From assembly GCF_018130955.1 (NCBI RefSeq), contig NZ_JAFCJM010000010.1, positions 62,001 to 126,000 on the forward strand: a DNA stretch of 64,000 nucleotides, read 5' to 3'. The DNA comes from Bradyrhizobium liaoningense (lineage in GTDB: Bacteria > Pseudomonadota > Alphaproteobacteria > Rhizobiales > Xanthobacteraceae). Shown here in pieces: positions 36,392 through 45,496 of this stretch; position 1 is the first letter of the stretch, and each line of letters starts with the position of its first letter. Position numbers and translations under genes: made by a program. The notes under the pieces are model-generated. The model was not told the origin of the DNA and did not search any database. It saw only the letters and a program-made list of their open reading frames with translations.

Positions 36392-37303
36392 CTATTCCTC
36401 TTCGACGCCCGGTGTCGGCCGCAGCATGAAATGGCCGAACGCGGAGGCGATCGGCTTGCCGGGATCGTCCTGCCAGGCGCGCGCCTCGAAGGCGACGATG
36501 CGGCGGCCCTGCTTGACGATCGAGACGTTGGCAAAGCTGTCGAGCGCGCGCCCGGAGCGCAGATAGTTGACGGTGAGGCCGATCGGCTTCGGTGGCGCCG
36601 ACACCCCGAGCTCGCGCGTCAGGCCGACGATCGCCGTGGTCTCGAGGAAGGCGCCGGTCATGCCGCCATGGATGGCCGGCAGGATCGGGTTGCCGATGAT
36701 CTTTGGCGCAAACGGCATCATCAGCGTGCCGTTGTCCACGATGCGGATGCCGAGGCAGCGCGCGAACGGGCTGTTGGCGAAGGGACCGGTCGGATCCTCC
36801 GGCGCGTCCAGTGTCGGGATGGCATGATCTCCGGCGGGGCGGTCCATCAGCATGTTGGTGCGGTTGGCGCCGATCATGAAGCAGGCGGTCGCGGTCGCGA
36901 CCGGATCGTCCTCGGAGTCCTGATAGGCGGTGGAGCGCACGAAAGCGATCGAGCGCGTGGTGCGGTAGCAAATCGAATGCGCCTTGATGTCGAGGCCGGG
37001 GGTCGCGGGCTTCTGGTAGTCGATGCGCAGATCGAGCGTTGCGATCGCGCGCGTGCCGTCGAGCGCGAGCTGCACCGCCAAGCCACAGCTCTCATCGAGC
37101 ATCGCGGTGACGACGCCGCCATGCAGGACGCCGGTCTCGGTGTCGCCGACGAACACCGGGCGATAGGGCAGGCTCGACCAGGCCTCGCCCGGTGCCGCGC
37201 GATCGAGCCGCAAGCCGCTGATCTGGCCATAGACTGAACGGCGGCCCTTGATGGCCTCAGCCAGCTCGTCGAAGGATAGCGTCGAATTTTGCGATTTGGA
37301 CAT
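36392..37303 (-). CDS. PaaI-type thioesterase with two hotdog domains
   Basis: A 303-residue protein with two hotdog folds. The first (about 40-145) has HGGVVTAMLDESCGLAVQLAL, the active-site helix of PaaI/YbgC-like acyl-CoA thioesterases. The second (about 185-295) has HGGMTGAFLETTAIVGLTREL. It probably hydrolyses an acyl-CoA or aryl-CoA thioester; the substrate is unknown. The duplicated form within one chain is known in alphaproteobacteria. The ATG at 37303 is the natural start, and a widespread intergenic repeat lies just upstream (37312-37418). Confidence 0.85.
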   Translation of the reverse strand: MSKSQNSTLSFDELAEAIKGRRSVYGQISGLRLDRAAPGEAWSSLPYRPVFVGDTETGVLHGGVVTAMLDESCGLAVQLALDGTRAIATLDLRIDYQKPATPGLDIKAHSICYRTTRSIAFVRSTAYQDSEDDPVATATACFMIGANRTNMLMDRPAGDHAIPTLDAPEDPTGPFANSPFARCLGIRIVDNGTLMMPFAPKIIGNPILPAIHGGMTGAFLETTAIVGLTRELGVSAPPKPIGLTVNYLRSGRALDSFANVSIVKQGRRIVAFEARAWQDDPGKPIASAFGHFMLRPTPGVEEE

Positions 37304-37311
37304 GGTGATGT

Positions 37312-37418
37312 TCTAGAGCTTTTTCCGTTCCGATGAAATCGGAACGGGCTCTGGATTCCAGCTTTGACGCGTTTTCTTCACGCGAACCGGTATCCACTTC
37401 GCTCGAAAACGCTCTAGA
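37312..37418. repeat. TCTAGAGC-bounded intergenic repeat element
   Basis: About 107 bp bounded by the inverted termini TCTAGAGC (37312-37319) and GCTCTAGA (37411-37418). Inside are the palindrome CCGTTCCGATGAAATCGGAACGG and the segments GACGCGTTTTCTTCACGCG and GAACCGGTATCCACTTCGC. I recognise this type as a multicopy intergenic element in Bradyrhizobium and Rhodopseudomonas. It lies in the divergent gap between the thioesterase gene and the next gene, so it may carry or block promoters. Confidence 0.7.
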
Positions 37419-37532
37419 CCAGCGGCGCGAGGCGCGCAAAAGATCGCGCAGGCGGCGCGCAGGGCTCGACAGGCGCGGGGGAACCGACGATGCTTGCACA
37501 ACACCTCGATTCATTCCCCGCAAGGAGCCCCC

Positions 37533-37847
37533 ATGGCAGATTCCGACACGACCAACCAGGTGGGCGTGACAATTTCTCCGGCGAGTGCCGAGCGCGCGCC
37601 GTTCATCTATTTCGATGGCGTGTCCTGCTTCGGCCATCACAACGGCACGATCCAGATCGAGCTGGCGACGAACCTCTTGATGCCCGTCGGTGCGGGCGTC
37701 CGGATCGACGTGATCCAGACCGGCCACATCCGCTGCAGCCCGGCGGCGGCGACCGCGCTGCGCGAGGCGCTCGACAAGGCGCTGACCATGTTTCAGCAGG
37801 GCCAGGGGCAGATCCAGGCGGAGCCCATTCCCGCGATCAAGAACTGA
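37533..37847 (+). CDS. Small conserved hypothetical protein
   Basis: A 104-residue soluble protein. ATG at 37533 has a good SD (AGGAGC) and the earlier in-frame ATG at 37494 does not. The central part (APFIYFDGVSCFGHHNGTIQIEL) and a helical end (AAATALREALDKALTMFQQG) read like a compact alpha/beta domain. I do not recognise a named family; similar short proteins are common in this group. It is convergent with the amidase gene, 19 bases away at the ends. Confidence 0.7.
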   Translation: MADSDTTNQVGVTISPASAERAPFIYFDGVSCFGHHNGTIQIELATNLLMPVGAGVRIDVIQTGHIRCSPAAATALREALDKALTMFQQGQGQIQAEPIPAIKN

Positions 37848-37866
37848 CGCGCTTCGCAGGCGCGCG

Positions 37867-39351
37867 TCAGCCGTTCGTCACATGCACCTTGGGCTTCTGG
37901 CCCGCGTTCCACTTGCCGTCGATGGCGCGCTCGATCTGGGCGGCGAATTGCAGGAGCAGGCCGTCATTGGCCTGTTTCGCAATTGCCTGGATGCCGAGCG
38001 GCAGGCCGTGCTCGTGGGTTGCCATTGGCAGCGAGATCGCGGGGATGCCGCAGAGGTTTGCAAGCGGCGTGTAGGCAAAGTTGCGCCAGAGATTGCCGAA
38101 CCAGTCGTAGACGTCGGGATTGTCCGAGATGGTCAGATATTCCTTGGCGCCGACCTTCGGCGTCGGCAGCGCGGTGACCGGCGTCAGGATGACGTCCCAC
38201 TGCTCGAAGAAGGCGCCGAAGGCGCGCGAGGTGGTGTTGAACACGGCCTGCATGCGAGCGCGGTCGGCGAAGCTCGTGTGGCGCCCGGCTTCCCAGATCC
38301 GGATGTTCATCGGCTCGATCAGATCTTCCGGCGGCCGCTCCAGTCCGCGCGCCGCCAGCATGTTGGAGATCACGACCGCAAAATTGCTGATGTAGCAGGT
38401 GGTCTGCGCAGCGAATGCGGCGCGGAAGTCGAGCTCGGGCAGCGCGAAATCGACGTGATGGCCGAGGCCTTCGAGGAAGCGGCCGGTTTTCTCCAGCTCG
38501 GCCGCGATGTGCGGTGTCGCGCGATAATCGCCCCATTGCGTGGAAAGGGCGATCCTCAGCTTGCCGGGATCGCGCTTGATCATCTCGGTGTAGGGCTGCG
38601 CCGTGGTCCAGAACGGCATGAACTCGCCGGGCGCAGGCCCTCTCGCATGGTCGACGAAAGCAGCGGTGTCGCGCACGCTGCGCGACTGGCAGCCCTGGAT
38701 CGAGACGAGGCCGGTGAGATCGGACATCATCGGTGCCAGCGAGAACACGCCGCGCGAGACCTTCAGCCCGATATTGCCGTTGACGCCGGCGGGAATGCGG
38801 ATCGAGCCGCCGCCGTCGGTCGCATGTGCGATCGGCACCACGCCGGCCGCGACCATCGCCGCACTTCCCGCCGACGAGCCGCAAGTGGTGTAGTCGGTAT
38901 TCCAGGGATTGCGCGTGACATACACCGCCGGATTGTCGGCCGAGCTGCACACGCCGAATTCCGGCGTGGTTGTGCGCCCGATCAGGTTCAATCCGGCGTG
39001 GCGGAATTTCATGGTGAGGAAGGTGTCTGCCGCCGCGCGATTGCCGCGCATCAGGAGCGAGCCCATCTCCTGCAACCGGCCCTTCATCGTCGGGCCGAGG
39101 TCCTTCATCAGGAAAGGGAGACCGGCGAAGGGACCGGAGAGATTGGCGCCGTCCTTGGCCGGATCGGCAATGACGTCGTCGAACAGCTCCACCACGCCGG
39201 ACAGTGCGGAATCGACCTTGGCAACGCCGGCGGCCGCCTGACGGGCCAATTCAGCGGGCTTCAGCTCGCCCTTCCTGACGCGTGTGGCGAGCCCGACGCC
39301 GTCATGCTGCGCCCATTCACTCCAGCTCATCGGCAAAGTCATGCTGCTCAT
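37867..39351 (-). CDS. Amidase signature family hydrolase
   Basis: A 494-residue member of the amidase signature family. The catalytic Ser-cisSer-Lys set is visible: Lys at about 83 in FLMKDLGP, the Ser-rich CGSSAGSAAMVAAG block at about 158-170, and the nucleophile Ser at about 183 in DGGGSIRIP. Total length and the GLPFLMKD and TPVTALP motifs fit enzymes that hydrolyse aryl or alkyl amides; the natural substrate is unknown. The ATG at 39351 or at 39342 could start it; a frame to 39384 also exists. It is not the GatA subunit, since gatB and gatC are absent. Confidence 0.88.
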   Translation of the reverse strand: MSSMTLPMSWSEWAQHDGVGLATRVRKGELKPAELARQAAAGVAKVDSALSGVVELFDDVIADPAKDGANLSGPFAGLPFLMKDLGPTMKGRLQEMGSLLMRGNRAAADTFLTMKFRHAGLNLIGRTTTPEFGVCSSADNPAVYVTRNPWNTDYTTCGSSAGSAAMVAAGVVPIAHATDGGGSIRIPAGVNGNIGLKVSRGVFSLAPMMSDLTGLVSIQGCQSRSVRDTAAFVDHARGPAPGEFMPFWTTAQPYTEMIKRDPGKLRIALSTQWGDYRATPHIAAELEKTGRFLEGLGHHVDFALPELDFRAAFAAQTTCYISNFAVVISNMLAARGLERPPEDLIEPMNIRIWEAGRHTSFADRARMQAVFNTTSRAFGAFFEQWDVILTPVTALPTPKVGAKEYLTISDNPDVYDWFGNLWRNFAYTPLANLCGIPAISLPMATHEHGLPLGIQAIAKQANDGLLLQFAAQIERAIDGKWNAGQKPKVHVTNG

Positions 39352-39530
39352 ATCCCTCTTCGTACAGCGCCCTTCCTCATCCATCGGACGAGGCCAGTCA
39401 ATCGAGCCGCACGAAGGGCTGGGTTGCGCCGCGAGGAGGGGCCCGAGTCAGGGCAGGCCTAGGAAAGGTGCTCGCAGCCGGTGGATCCTGATGCCGCGCG
39501 TTGACAGGCGGAAGAGTGGGCCCAACGGCC

Positions 39531-39564
39531 GAAAGACCGGACGCCATTTGGCATCCGGTCTTTC
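39531..39564 (-). terminator. Hairpin terminator after the small exported protein gene
   Basis: An 11-bp perfect stem, GAAAGACCGGA with TCCGGTCTTTC, with an inner GCCA/TGGC pair, lies 34 bases beyond the stop at 39598 on the minus strand. The T residues are within the stem rather than after it. Confidence 0.6.
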
Positions 39565-39597
39565 CTGTCGTCGTTTCAGGGCAAAAGGGGAGTTGTG

Positions 39598-39885
39598 TCA
39601 GCGCGTCGAGACGCCGACCGTGTCGGAGGAAACCATCGCGGCCTGCTCCACGACCCGATGACGCGGCGACAACACCATGATCTGGGTCGGGGAGGCCGGC
39701 ATTCCGCCCGCGCTGAGCGAGGCGACCGCGGACTGTTCCTGCACGTTGGCGGCGCCGATCACCGCGACCTGATGGGCCGAGATCGGCATGCCCGCGAGCT
39801 CATAGCTCGGGAGCTCCGCGGCCGAGGCTGCCGCTGCGCTCAATGCGACCAAGGCAACACCCGTGATAAGGGAAAGACGCTTCAT
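39598..39885 (-). CDS. Small exported protein of unknown function
   Basis: A 95-residue protein with a clear signal peptide (KRLSLITGVALVALSAAAASA, cleavage before AELPSYE). The mature part is short, neutral and rich in Ala, Ser and Val, with an APASPTQIMVLSPRH-like loop, no Cys and no membrane helix. It looks like a small periplasmic or surface protein typical of bradyrhizobia. It is divergent from tex across a 390-bp gap and has its own terminator at 39531. I recognise no family. Confidence 0.7.
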   Translation of the reverse strand: MKRLSLITGVALVALSAAAASAAELPSYELAGMPISAHQVAVIGAANVQEQSAVASLSAGGMPASPTQIMVLSPRHRVVEQAAMVSSDTVGVSTR

Positions 39886-39992
39886 CTCAATCTCCGTTCG
39901 AGTCTTAATCTACGCACCATTGCTGGTCGCGAGCGCTATCGGTCTTGGGTCGCGCCCACATCGAAAATCGTTCATCCGGTTCGAGGTAATTT

Positions 39993-40031
39993 GGTTTCAG
40001 GAAGGTTTCATCGCGATACGAAATGGTTTCA
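39993..40031. promoter_or_regulatory. Three phased GGTTTCA direct repeats in the divergent gap upstream of tex
   Basis: GGTTTCA occurs at 39993-39999, 40004-40010 and 40025-40031, i.e. at spacings of 11 and 21 bp, one and two helical turns. The array lies in the 390-bp gap between the small exported protein gene (minus) and tex (plus). The rest of this gap shows a few short palindromes only. The phasing suggests cooperative binding of one protein on one DNA face. Confidence 0.4.
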
Positions 40032-40275
40032 TGCGAACCATGTGTTGCCGCACGCGCACCGCCATGGTGCGAAGCGACGACGATCCGGACTCTCTTCCCG
40101 CCGCCAACGAAGGATTGTGGCGAGATGGCGGATGACCCGATTTGAGGGCTGCGATAAAATCCCCTGTCGAAGGTTCCCCGCCGCACCTTGATGAATCGGC
40201 CGAGGTTGGTCCATAAGCGGCGTCCCCGTAGCCGGTGTTCGGTTGCGTCGCGTGCTTGGACAGAGGGATTCTCGC

Positions 40276-42612
40276 GTGGCAAACATCAATCAAAAGATTG
40301 CGCAAGAGCTTGGTGTACGGGAGGAGCAGGTCCAGGCCGCGGTGACGCTGCTCGACGAAGGCGCGACCGTTCCCTTCATCGCCCGCTATCGCAAGGAGGT
40401 CACCGGCGCGCTCGACGATGCGCAACTGCGCACGCTGGAAGAGCGGTTGGCCTATCTGCGTGAGCTCGAAGACCGCCGCAAGGCCATTCTCGAATCGGTT
40501 CGCGAGCAGGGCAAGCTCGATGCGGCGCTGGAAGCCTCCATCATGGCCGCCGACAGCAAGGCGCGCCTGGAAGACATCTACCTGCCGTTCAAGCCGAAGC
40601 GCCGCACCAAGGCGGAGATCGCCAAGGAAGCCGGGCTCGCGCCGCTCGCCGACCTCTTGCTGGCCAAGCCCGACAGCGATCCAAGAGTCGCGGCCGAGGC
40701 GTTCGTCAACGCCGAGAAGGGCGTCGCCGATGCCGCAGCCGCGCTCGACGGCGCGCGCGCGATCCTGGTCGAACGCTTCGACGAGGACGCCGACCTGATC
40801 GGCGCCTTGCGCGAGGACGTGTGGAGCAATGCGCGCATGGCCTCGACCGTGCGCAAGGGCAAGAATGCCGAGGGCGAAAAGTTCGCCGACTATTTTGAGT
40901 TCTCCGAGCCGCTGACCAAGCTGCCGTCGCATCGAATCCTGGCGATGTTCCGCGGCGAAAAGGAGGAGATCCTCGATCTCCAGATCCAGGCCGAGCCGGA
41001 AGCGCCACCCGCCGGCGTGCCGGGTGCCTATGAGCTCAAGATCATGAAGCGCTTTGGCATCGCCGATCTCAAGCGCGCGGCCGACCGCTGGCTGATCGAC
41101 ACCGTGCGCTGGGCCTGGCGCACCAAAATTCAGGTGCATCTCAACATCGACCTGCGCATGCGTCTCTGGAATGCGGCCGAGACCGAAGCGGTGCGCGTGT
41201 TCGCCTCGAACTTGCGCGACCTCCTGCTCGCGGCGCCCGCCGGCGCCCGCGTCACCATGGGCCTCGATCCCGGCTACCGCACCGGCGTCAAGGTCGCGGT
41301 CATCGACGCGACCGGCAAGGTGGTCGATACCACCGCGATCTATCCGCACGAGCCCCAGCGGCAGTGGAACGAGTCGCTCGCCACGCTTGGCAAGCTCGCC
41401 ATCAAGCATCGCGTCGACCTGATCGCGATCGGCAACGGCACCGCCTCGCGCGAGACCGACAAGCTCGCGACCGAGCTCGTCAAGCGCCTGCCCGAATTGA
41501 AGATGAACAAGATCGTGGTGTCGGAAGCCGGCGCCTCCGTCTATTCGGCCTCGGCCTTTGCCTCGGAGGAGCTGCCCGGGCTCGACGTCACCCTGCGCGG
41601 CGCGGTCTCGATCGCGCGGCGCCTGCAGGATCCACTCGCCGAGCTGGTCAAGATCGAGCCCAAGGCGATCGGCGTCGGCCAGTATCAGCACGACCTCGGC
41701 CAGGCCAAACTCGCAAAATCGCTTGATGCCGTGGTCGAGGATTGCGTGAACGCGGTTGGCGTCGACGTCAACACCGCCTCGGCGCCGCTATTGGCGCGGG
41801 TTTCGGGCGTCGGCGCGGGGCTGGCGCAGAGCATCGTGCAGCACCGTGACGCCAACGGCCCGTTCAAGTCGCGCAAGGCACTCAAGGACGTGCCGCGGCT
41901 CGGGCCGAAGGCGTTCGAGCAGTGCGCGGGCTTTTTGCGCATCCTCGGCGGTGAAGACCCGCTCGATGCCTCCGGCGTGCATCCGGAAGCCTATCCGGTG
42001 GTGCGCCGGATTCTCAGCGCCACCAAGAGCGACATCAAGACGCTGATCGGCAGCGGCGAAATCGTGCGCACGCTGAAGCCGAAGGATTTCGTCGACGAGA
42101 CGTTTGGCTTGCCGACCGTCACCGACATCCTGCGCGAGCTGGAAAAGCCCGGCCGCGACCCGCGCCCGGCTTTCAAGGCGGCGGTGTTCAAGGAAGGCGT
42201 CGAGGAGATCGAGGATCTCCAGAAGGGCATGATCCTGGAGGGCACGGTAACCAACGTCGCCGCCTTCGGCGCCTTCGTCGATATTGGCGTGCACCAGGAC
42301 GGCCTCGTGCACATCTCGGCGATGTCAAAAACCTTCATCAAAGATCCGCGCGAGGTGGTGAAGCCTGGCGACATCGTCAAAGTGAAGGTGCTGGACTTCG
42401 AGGTCGCCCGCAAGCGCATCTCGCTGACGCTGCGGCTCGACGACGAGGTCGGTGCCAAGAAGGATGCGCCGGGCATGGCGCGCGACAATACGCGCAGCCC
42501 AGGCAAGATGACGTCATCCGCCCCGCGCAAGCCGCAGGAATCCTCCGGTGGCGGTGCGCTCGCCGAGGCGTTGCGCCGTGCGGCGGAAAAGAGCGGCGGC
42601 AAGCGGGTGTGA
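40276..42612 (+). CDS. tex: Tex family RNA-binding transcriptional accessory protein
   Basis: A 778-residue Tex protein of usual length. It has an N-terminal Tex helical region, a YqgF-like domain ([16 protein letters not shown] at about 335), tandem HhH helices ([30 protein letters not shown]) and an S1 RNA-binding domain ([29 protein letters not shown] at about 655). It acts in transcription/RNA handling in the cytoplasm. I place the start at a GTG (40276) with SD GAGGG, giving the usual N-terminus [12 protein letters not shown]. The frame to 40243 has no start support. Confidence 0.93.
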   Translation: MANINQKIAQELGVREEQVQAAVTLLDEGATVPFIARYRKEVTGALDDAQLRTLEERLAYLRELEDRRKAILESVREQGKLDAALEASIMAADSKARLEDIYLPFKPKRRTKAEIAKEAGLAPLADLLLAKPDSDPRVAAEAFVNAEKGVADAAAALDGARAILVERFDEDADLIGALREDVWSNARMASTVRKGKNAEGEKFADYFEFSEPLTKLPSHRILAMFRGEKEEILDLQIQAEPEAPPAGVPGAYELKIMKRFGIADLKRAADRWLIDTVRWAWRTKIQVHLNIDLRMRLWNAAETEAVRVFASNLRDLLLAAPAGARVTMGLDPGYRTGVKVAVIDATGKVVDTTAIYPHEPQRQWNESLATLGKLAIKHRVDLIAIGNGTASRETDKLATELVKRLPELKMNKIVVSEAGASVYSASAFASEELPGLDVTLRGAVSIARRLQDPLAELVKIEPKAIGVGQYQHDLGQAKLAKSLDAVVEDCVNAVGVDVNTASAPLLARVSGVGAGLAQSIVQHRDANGPFKSRKALKDVPRLGPKAFEQCAGFLRILGGEDPLDASGVHPEAYPVVRRILSATKSDIKTLIGSGEIVRTLKPKDFVDETFGLPTVTDILRELEKPGRDPRPAFKAAVFKEGVEEIEDLQKGMILEGTVTNVAAFGAFVDIGVHQDGLVHISAMSKTFIKDPREVVKPGDIVKVKVLDFEVARKRISLTLRLDDEVGAKKDAPGMARDNTRSPGKMTSSAPRKPQESSGGGALAEALRRAAEKSGGKRV

Positions 42613-42741
42613 CGCCGCCTGCCAAACTAACTTCAGCGTCAGAATCTGGCGCATTTGTAAGTTGAAGGCGGCTGCACCGTCTCGTCATCTGGTCCTCTTC
42701 GTGCGGCGAGACTGTCGCCGCGCTGTATGGAGGATATTCCG

Positions 42742-43272
42742 ATGACCAACAGGCTTCTTACCGGCTTCGTCGCGGCGACCGTCGCTGCGACGCTGGCGGT
42801 TGCTTCGCCGGTGCTGGCGCGAGGTCCCGGCGGCTTTGGCGGCGGGGGCGGTGCGCATTTTGGTGGTGGCGGCGGCATGCACGTGGGCGGCATGGGCGGC
42901 GGCCACTTTGGCGGAGCAAGCTTTGGAGGCGCGCGCTTCGCCGGTAGCCCAATGGGCGCGCGTGCGGCCTTCGGTCCGCGCTTTGCAGGCAGCCCAATGG
43001 CTGCCCGCGCGGCCTTCGTCGGGCCGCGCTTTGCCGGTGCGCCGTTAGCGACCCGCGCAGCCTTCGGGCCGCGCTTTGCCGGCACGGCCTGGCACGGCAG
43101 GCCCTTCGTCGGACGCCACGCCTTCTTCTTCCGGCATCATCGCTTCCACCGGTTCGCCTTCGTCGGCGCGCCCTTCGTCTACGCCAACTATTACGATGAC
43201 GGCTGCTGGCGCAGGACCTGGACGCCCTATGGCTGGCAATGGGTCAATGTGTGCGGGGACTACTGGTATTAG
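42742..43272 (+). CDS. Exported Gly/Phe-rich repeat protein
   Basis: A 176-residue exported protein. The signal peptide (about 1-25, ending VLA-RG) is followed by a Gly-rich stretch (about 28-60). Three or four copies of an ARAAFGPRFAGSP-type unit follow, then an aromatic His-rich tail (FFFRHHRFHRFAFVG, ANYYDDGCWRRTW, GWQWVNVCGDYW). Two Cys near the end might form a disulphide. The design suggests a periplasmic or surface structural protein. ATG at 42742 has SD GGAGGA. It stands alone between tex and a two-component operon on the same strand. Confidence 0.75.
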   Translation: MTNRLLTGFVAATVAATLAVASPVLARGPGGFGGGGGAHFGGGGGMHVGGMGGGHFGGASFGGARFAGSPMGARAAFGPRFAGSPMAARAAFVGPRFAGAPLATRAAFGPRFAGTAWHGRPFVGRHAFFFRHHRFHRFAFVGAPFVYANYYDDGCWRRTWTPYGWQWVNVCGDYWY

Positions 43273-43369
43273 TATCGCCGGACCGCACCATTGTCGCGAT
43301 CGTCGCCGGGCAGTTCCGCCCTGCCCCGGAACGGGATAGTCTGGCGGCGATCGTCGCGCGGAGCATGTC

Positions 43370-44062
43370 ATGACCGGAGGTCACCGCCGCATCCTGGTCG
43401 TCGAGGACGATCTGGAGACCGCAGGCCAGCTCGTGGAGGAGCTCACGACCTCGGGCTATGAGGTCGATCTCGCGGCGACGGGCCGCGAGGCGCTGAGCCA
43501 CGGCACCGCCCGCGACTATGCCGTCATCACCATCGACCGCATGCTGCCCGACATCGACGGCATCACCGTGATGCGGCAGCTCCGCGACGACGGCGTCAGC
43601 ACGCCGTTCCTGATCATCTCGGCGCTCGGCGAGATCGATGATCGCGTCCGCGGCTTGCGCGCCGGCGGCGACGACTATCTGGTCAAGCCGTATTCCTTCG
43701 TCGAGCTCCTGGCGCGGCTGGAGGCGCTTGGCCGCCGCAGCGAGACCATCGCCAAGGAAACCATTTTGCGTGTCGGTGACCTCGCCGTCGACCTGATCGC
43801 GCGCACCGCGAGCCGGCGCGGCCGCAAGATTCCGCTTCTGCCGCGCGAATTCCAGCTGCTCGAATATCTCGTGCGCAACGAGGGCCGTGTCGTCTCTCGC
43901 GCGATGCTGCTTCAGCACGTCTGGGACCTGCATTTCGATCCCTCGACCAACATCATCGACGTCTATGTCGGCCGCGTCCGCCGCAAGGTCGACGATACCC
44001 AGGCCTATCCGCTGATCCATACCATCCGCGGCATCGGATATTGTCTCCGTGCTCCTGGCTAA
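43370..44062 (+). CDS. OmpR/PhoB-type response regulator
   Basis: A 230-residue response regulator. The receiver (about 5-120) has the acidic pair in VVEDDLE, phospho-acceptor Asp in ITIDRMLPDIDG (about 56) and Lys in DDYLVKPYSFVEL. The winged-helix DNA-binding domain (about 135-225) has LLPREFQLLEYLVRNEGRVVSRAML and HVWDLHFDPSTNIIDVYVGRVRRKVD. The gene overlaps the sensor kinase gene by 14 bases, so the pair is co-translated. The target genes and stimulus are unknown; the kinase resembles those sensing membrane or copper/pH conditions only in layout. Confidence 0.93.
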   Translation: MTGGHRRILVVEDDLETAGQLVEELTTSGYEVDLAATGREALSHGTARDYAVITIDRMLPDIDGITVMRQLRDDGVSTPFLIISALGEIDDRVRGLRAGGDDYLVKPYSFVELLARLEALGRRSETIAKETILRVGDLAVDLIARTASRRGRKIPLLPREFQLLEYLVRNEGRVVSRAMLLQHVWDLHFDPSTNIIDVYVGRVRRKVDDTQAYPLIHTIRGIGYCLRAPG

Positions 44063-45122
44063 GACGCTCAAGTCCTCGACGTTCAAGCTGGCGCTGGTCG
44101 CGATCGCGACGTTCGGCCTGATCGTCTGCGCGATCATCGCCTATGTCTATTTCGCGACGCTCGCCTATGTGGAGAGCCGCCTCGGCCATGTCGGCGACCA
44201 CGACGGCTTTGCGGCCACGATCGAGCTGGCGCTGATCGTGTTCGCCGTGCTGCTCCTGGTGCTGGCCGGCCTCGCCGCCGTGCTGGTGACGCGGCGAACT
44301 GTCGGACGGATCGAGCAGATCAACGCCACCAGCCGCGCCATCATGCTGTCGGGGCTCGACCAGCGCATTCCACTGCGCGGCAGCCATGACGAATGGGACA
44401 GCGTCGCGGAAAATCTCAACCAGATGCTCGACCGCATCGAGACCCTGATGGGGGAGGTGAAGCAGGTCAGCGACAACGTCGCGCATGATTTGCGCACGCC
44501 GCTGACGCGGATGCGCGGGCGGTTAGAGAAGGCTTATCATGCGCCCCGCAACAGCGAGACCGATGCGGCCCTGATCGGCGACACCATCGCCGATCTCGAC
44601 GCCGTGCTCGGCATGTTCACCTCGATCACGCGGATCTCGGAGATCGAGACCCGCGCCCGCAAGGGTGCCTTTCGCGAACTCAACCTGACGGAGATCGCAG
44701 GCGAAGTTGTCGAGCTCTATGACGCCGCGGCCGAGCAGAATGGAACGGATCTCAGTCTCGCCGGCGAAAAGAACGTGCTGGTGACCGGGGATCGCGACCT
44801 GCTGTTCGACGCCATCGCCAATCTCGTCGACAACGCGATCAAGCACGGCCGCGCCAAGGGGCGCGTGCGCGTGACCTGCAAGGCTGCGGAAGGCGGTGCG
44901 GTGATCGCGGTCGCCGACGACGGCCCCGGCATTCCCGCCGAGCAGCATGACCACGTGTTCAAGCGCTTCTATCGGCTCGAGCAGAGCCGCTACACGCCCG
45001 GCAACGGTCTTGGCCTCAGCCTCGTCGCGGCGATCGCGCGCCTCCATGGCGCCGAGATCGAGCTCTCCGACAACGCGCCGGGGCTGGAATTCAAGCTCTC
45101 ATTCCCGAGCACCAAGGGCTAG
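44049..45122 (+). CDS. Sensor histidine kinase with a minimal periplasmic loop
   Basis: A 357-residue kinase. TM1 (about 12-36) and TM2 (about 58-82) are separated by only about 20 residues, so no periplasmic sensor domain exists. HAMP (about 83-135), HisKA with phospho-His in NVAHDLRTPL (about 145-155), and HATPase motifs NLVDNAIKHG, ADDGPGIP and TPGNGLGLSLV follow. Such kinases sense signals within or near the membrane. The start is GTG at 44049, inside the end of the response regulator gene. A LuxR-type gene converges, two bases beyond its stop. Confidence 0.92.
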   Translation: MLLAKTLKSSTFKLALVAIATFGLIVCAIIAYVYFATLAYVESRLGHVGDHDGFAATIELALIVFAVLLLVLAGLAAVLVTRRTVGRIEQINATSRAIMLSGLDQRIPLRGSHDEWDSVAENLNQMLDRIETLMGEVKQVSDNVAHDLRTPLTRMRGRLEKAYHAPRNSETDAALIGDTIADLDAVLGMFTSITRISEIETRARKGAFRELNLTEIAGEVVELYDAAAEQNGTDLSLAGEKNVLVTGDRDLLFDAIANLVDNAIKHGRAKGRVRVTCKAAEGGAVIAVADDGPGIPAEQHDHVFKRFYRLEQSRYTPGNGLGLSLVAAIARLHGAEIELSDNAPGLEFKLSFPSTKG

Positions 45123-45124
45123 CC

Positions 45125-45496
45125 CTACAGATTGATCACGCCGCGACGGGCCGCATGCGCGACTGCATCCGTGCGGCCGGTGGCATCGAGCTTGTCGAGC
45201 AGCGAGCCGACGTGGAATTTCACGGTGTGCACTGAAATTCGGAGCTGGCGCGCGATCATCTTGTTCGAGGCGCCCTCGGCCATCAGGCCGAGCACATCGA
45301 GCTCGCGCGGCGTCAGCGCGATATCGGCGGGCGGCGCCGCACGCCGGTCGCGCGAGACGATTGCCAGCGCGGCTTCGCCCGGTGCGGCGAGACGCAGGCC
45401 GGCGACGCCGTCGAGCAGCGCCGCCAGCCGGTCGGCCAGCACGGGATCGTCGACCTCGAGCGCGATCGCGATGTCGGGCGTGTCGTCGTCGCTCAC
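45125..45496 (-). CDS. Short LuxR/FixJ-type helix-turn-helix protein lacking a phospho-receiver
   Basis: A 123-residue protein. The C-terminal part (about 58-120) is a LuxR/GerE HTH: ALTPRELDVLGLMAEGASNKMIA then RQLRISVHTVKFHVGSLLDKL. The first 55 residues (IAIALEVDDPVLADRLAALLDGV) look like a remnant of a receiver, but the phospho-acceptor Asp and Lys loops are gone. The start is a GTG (45496) that overlaps the stop of the HtrA-like gene (GTGA), so the two are translated together. It converges with the kinase gene. It may respond to the HtrA-like partner rather than to phosphorylation; that is inference. Confidence 0.82.
   Translation of the reverse strand: MSDDDTPDIAIALEVDDPVLADRLAALLDGVAGLRLAAPGEAALAIVSRDRRAAPPADIALTPRELDVLGLMAEGASNKMIARQLRISVHTVKFHVGSLLDKLDATGRTDAVAHAARRGVINL

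Noticed and set aside
36324..36971. N-terminal extension of the small membrane protein gene
   Set aside because: The extra frame overlaps the thioesterase gene on the same strand and is low-complexity Arg-rich; the GTG at 36323 with an SD explains the real gene.
37867..39351. GatA subunit of the Glu-tRNA amidotransferase
   Set aside because: No gatB or gatC nearby, and the sequence around the Ser-cisSer-Lys residues fits general amidases better.
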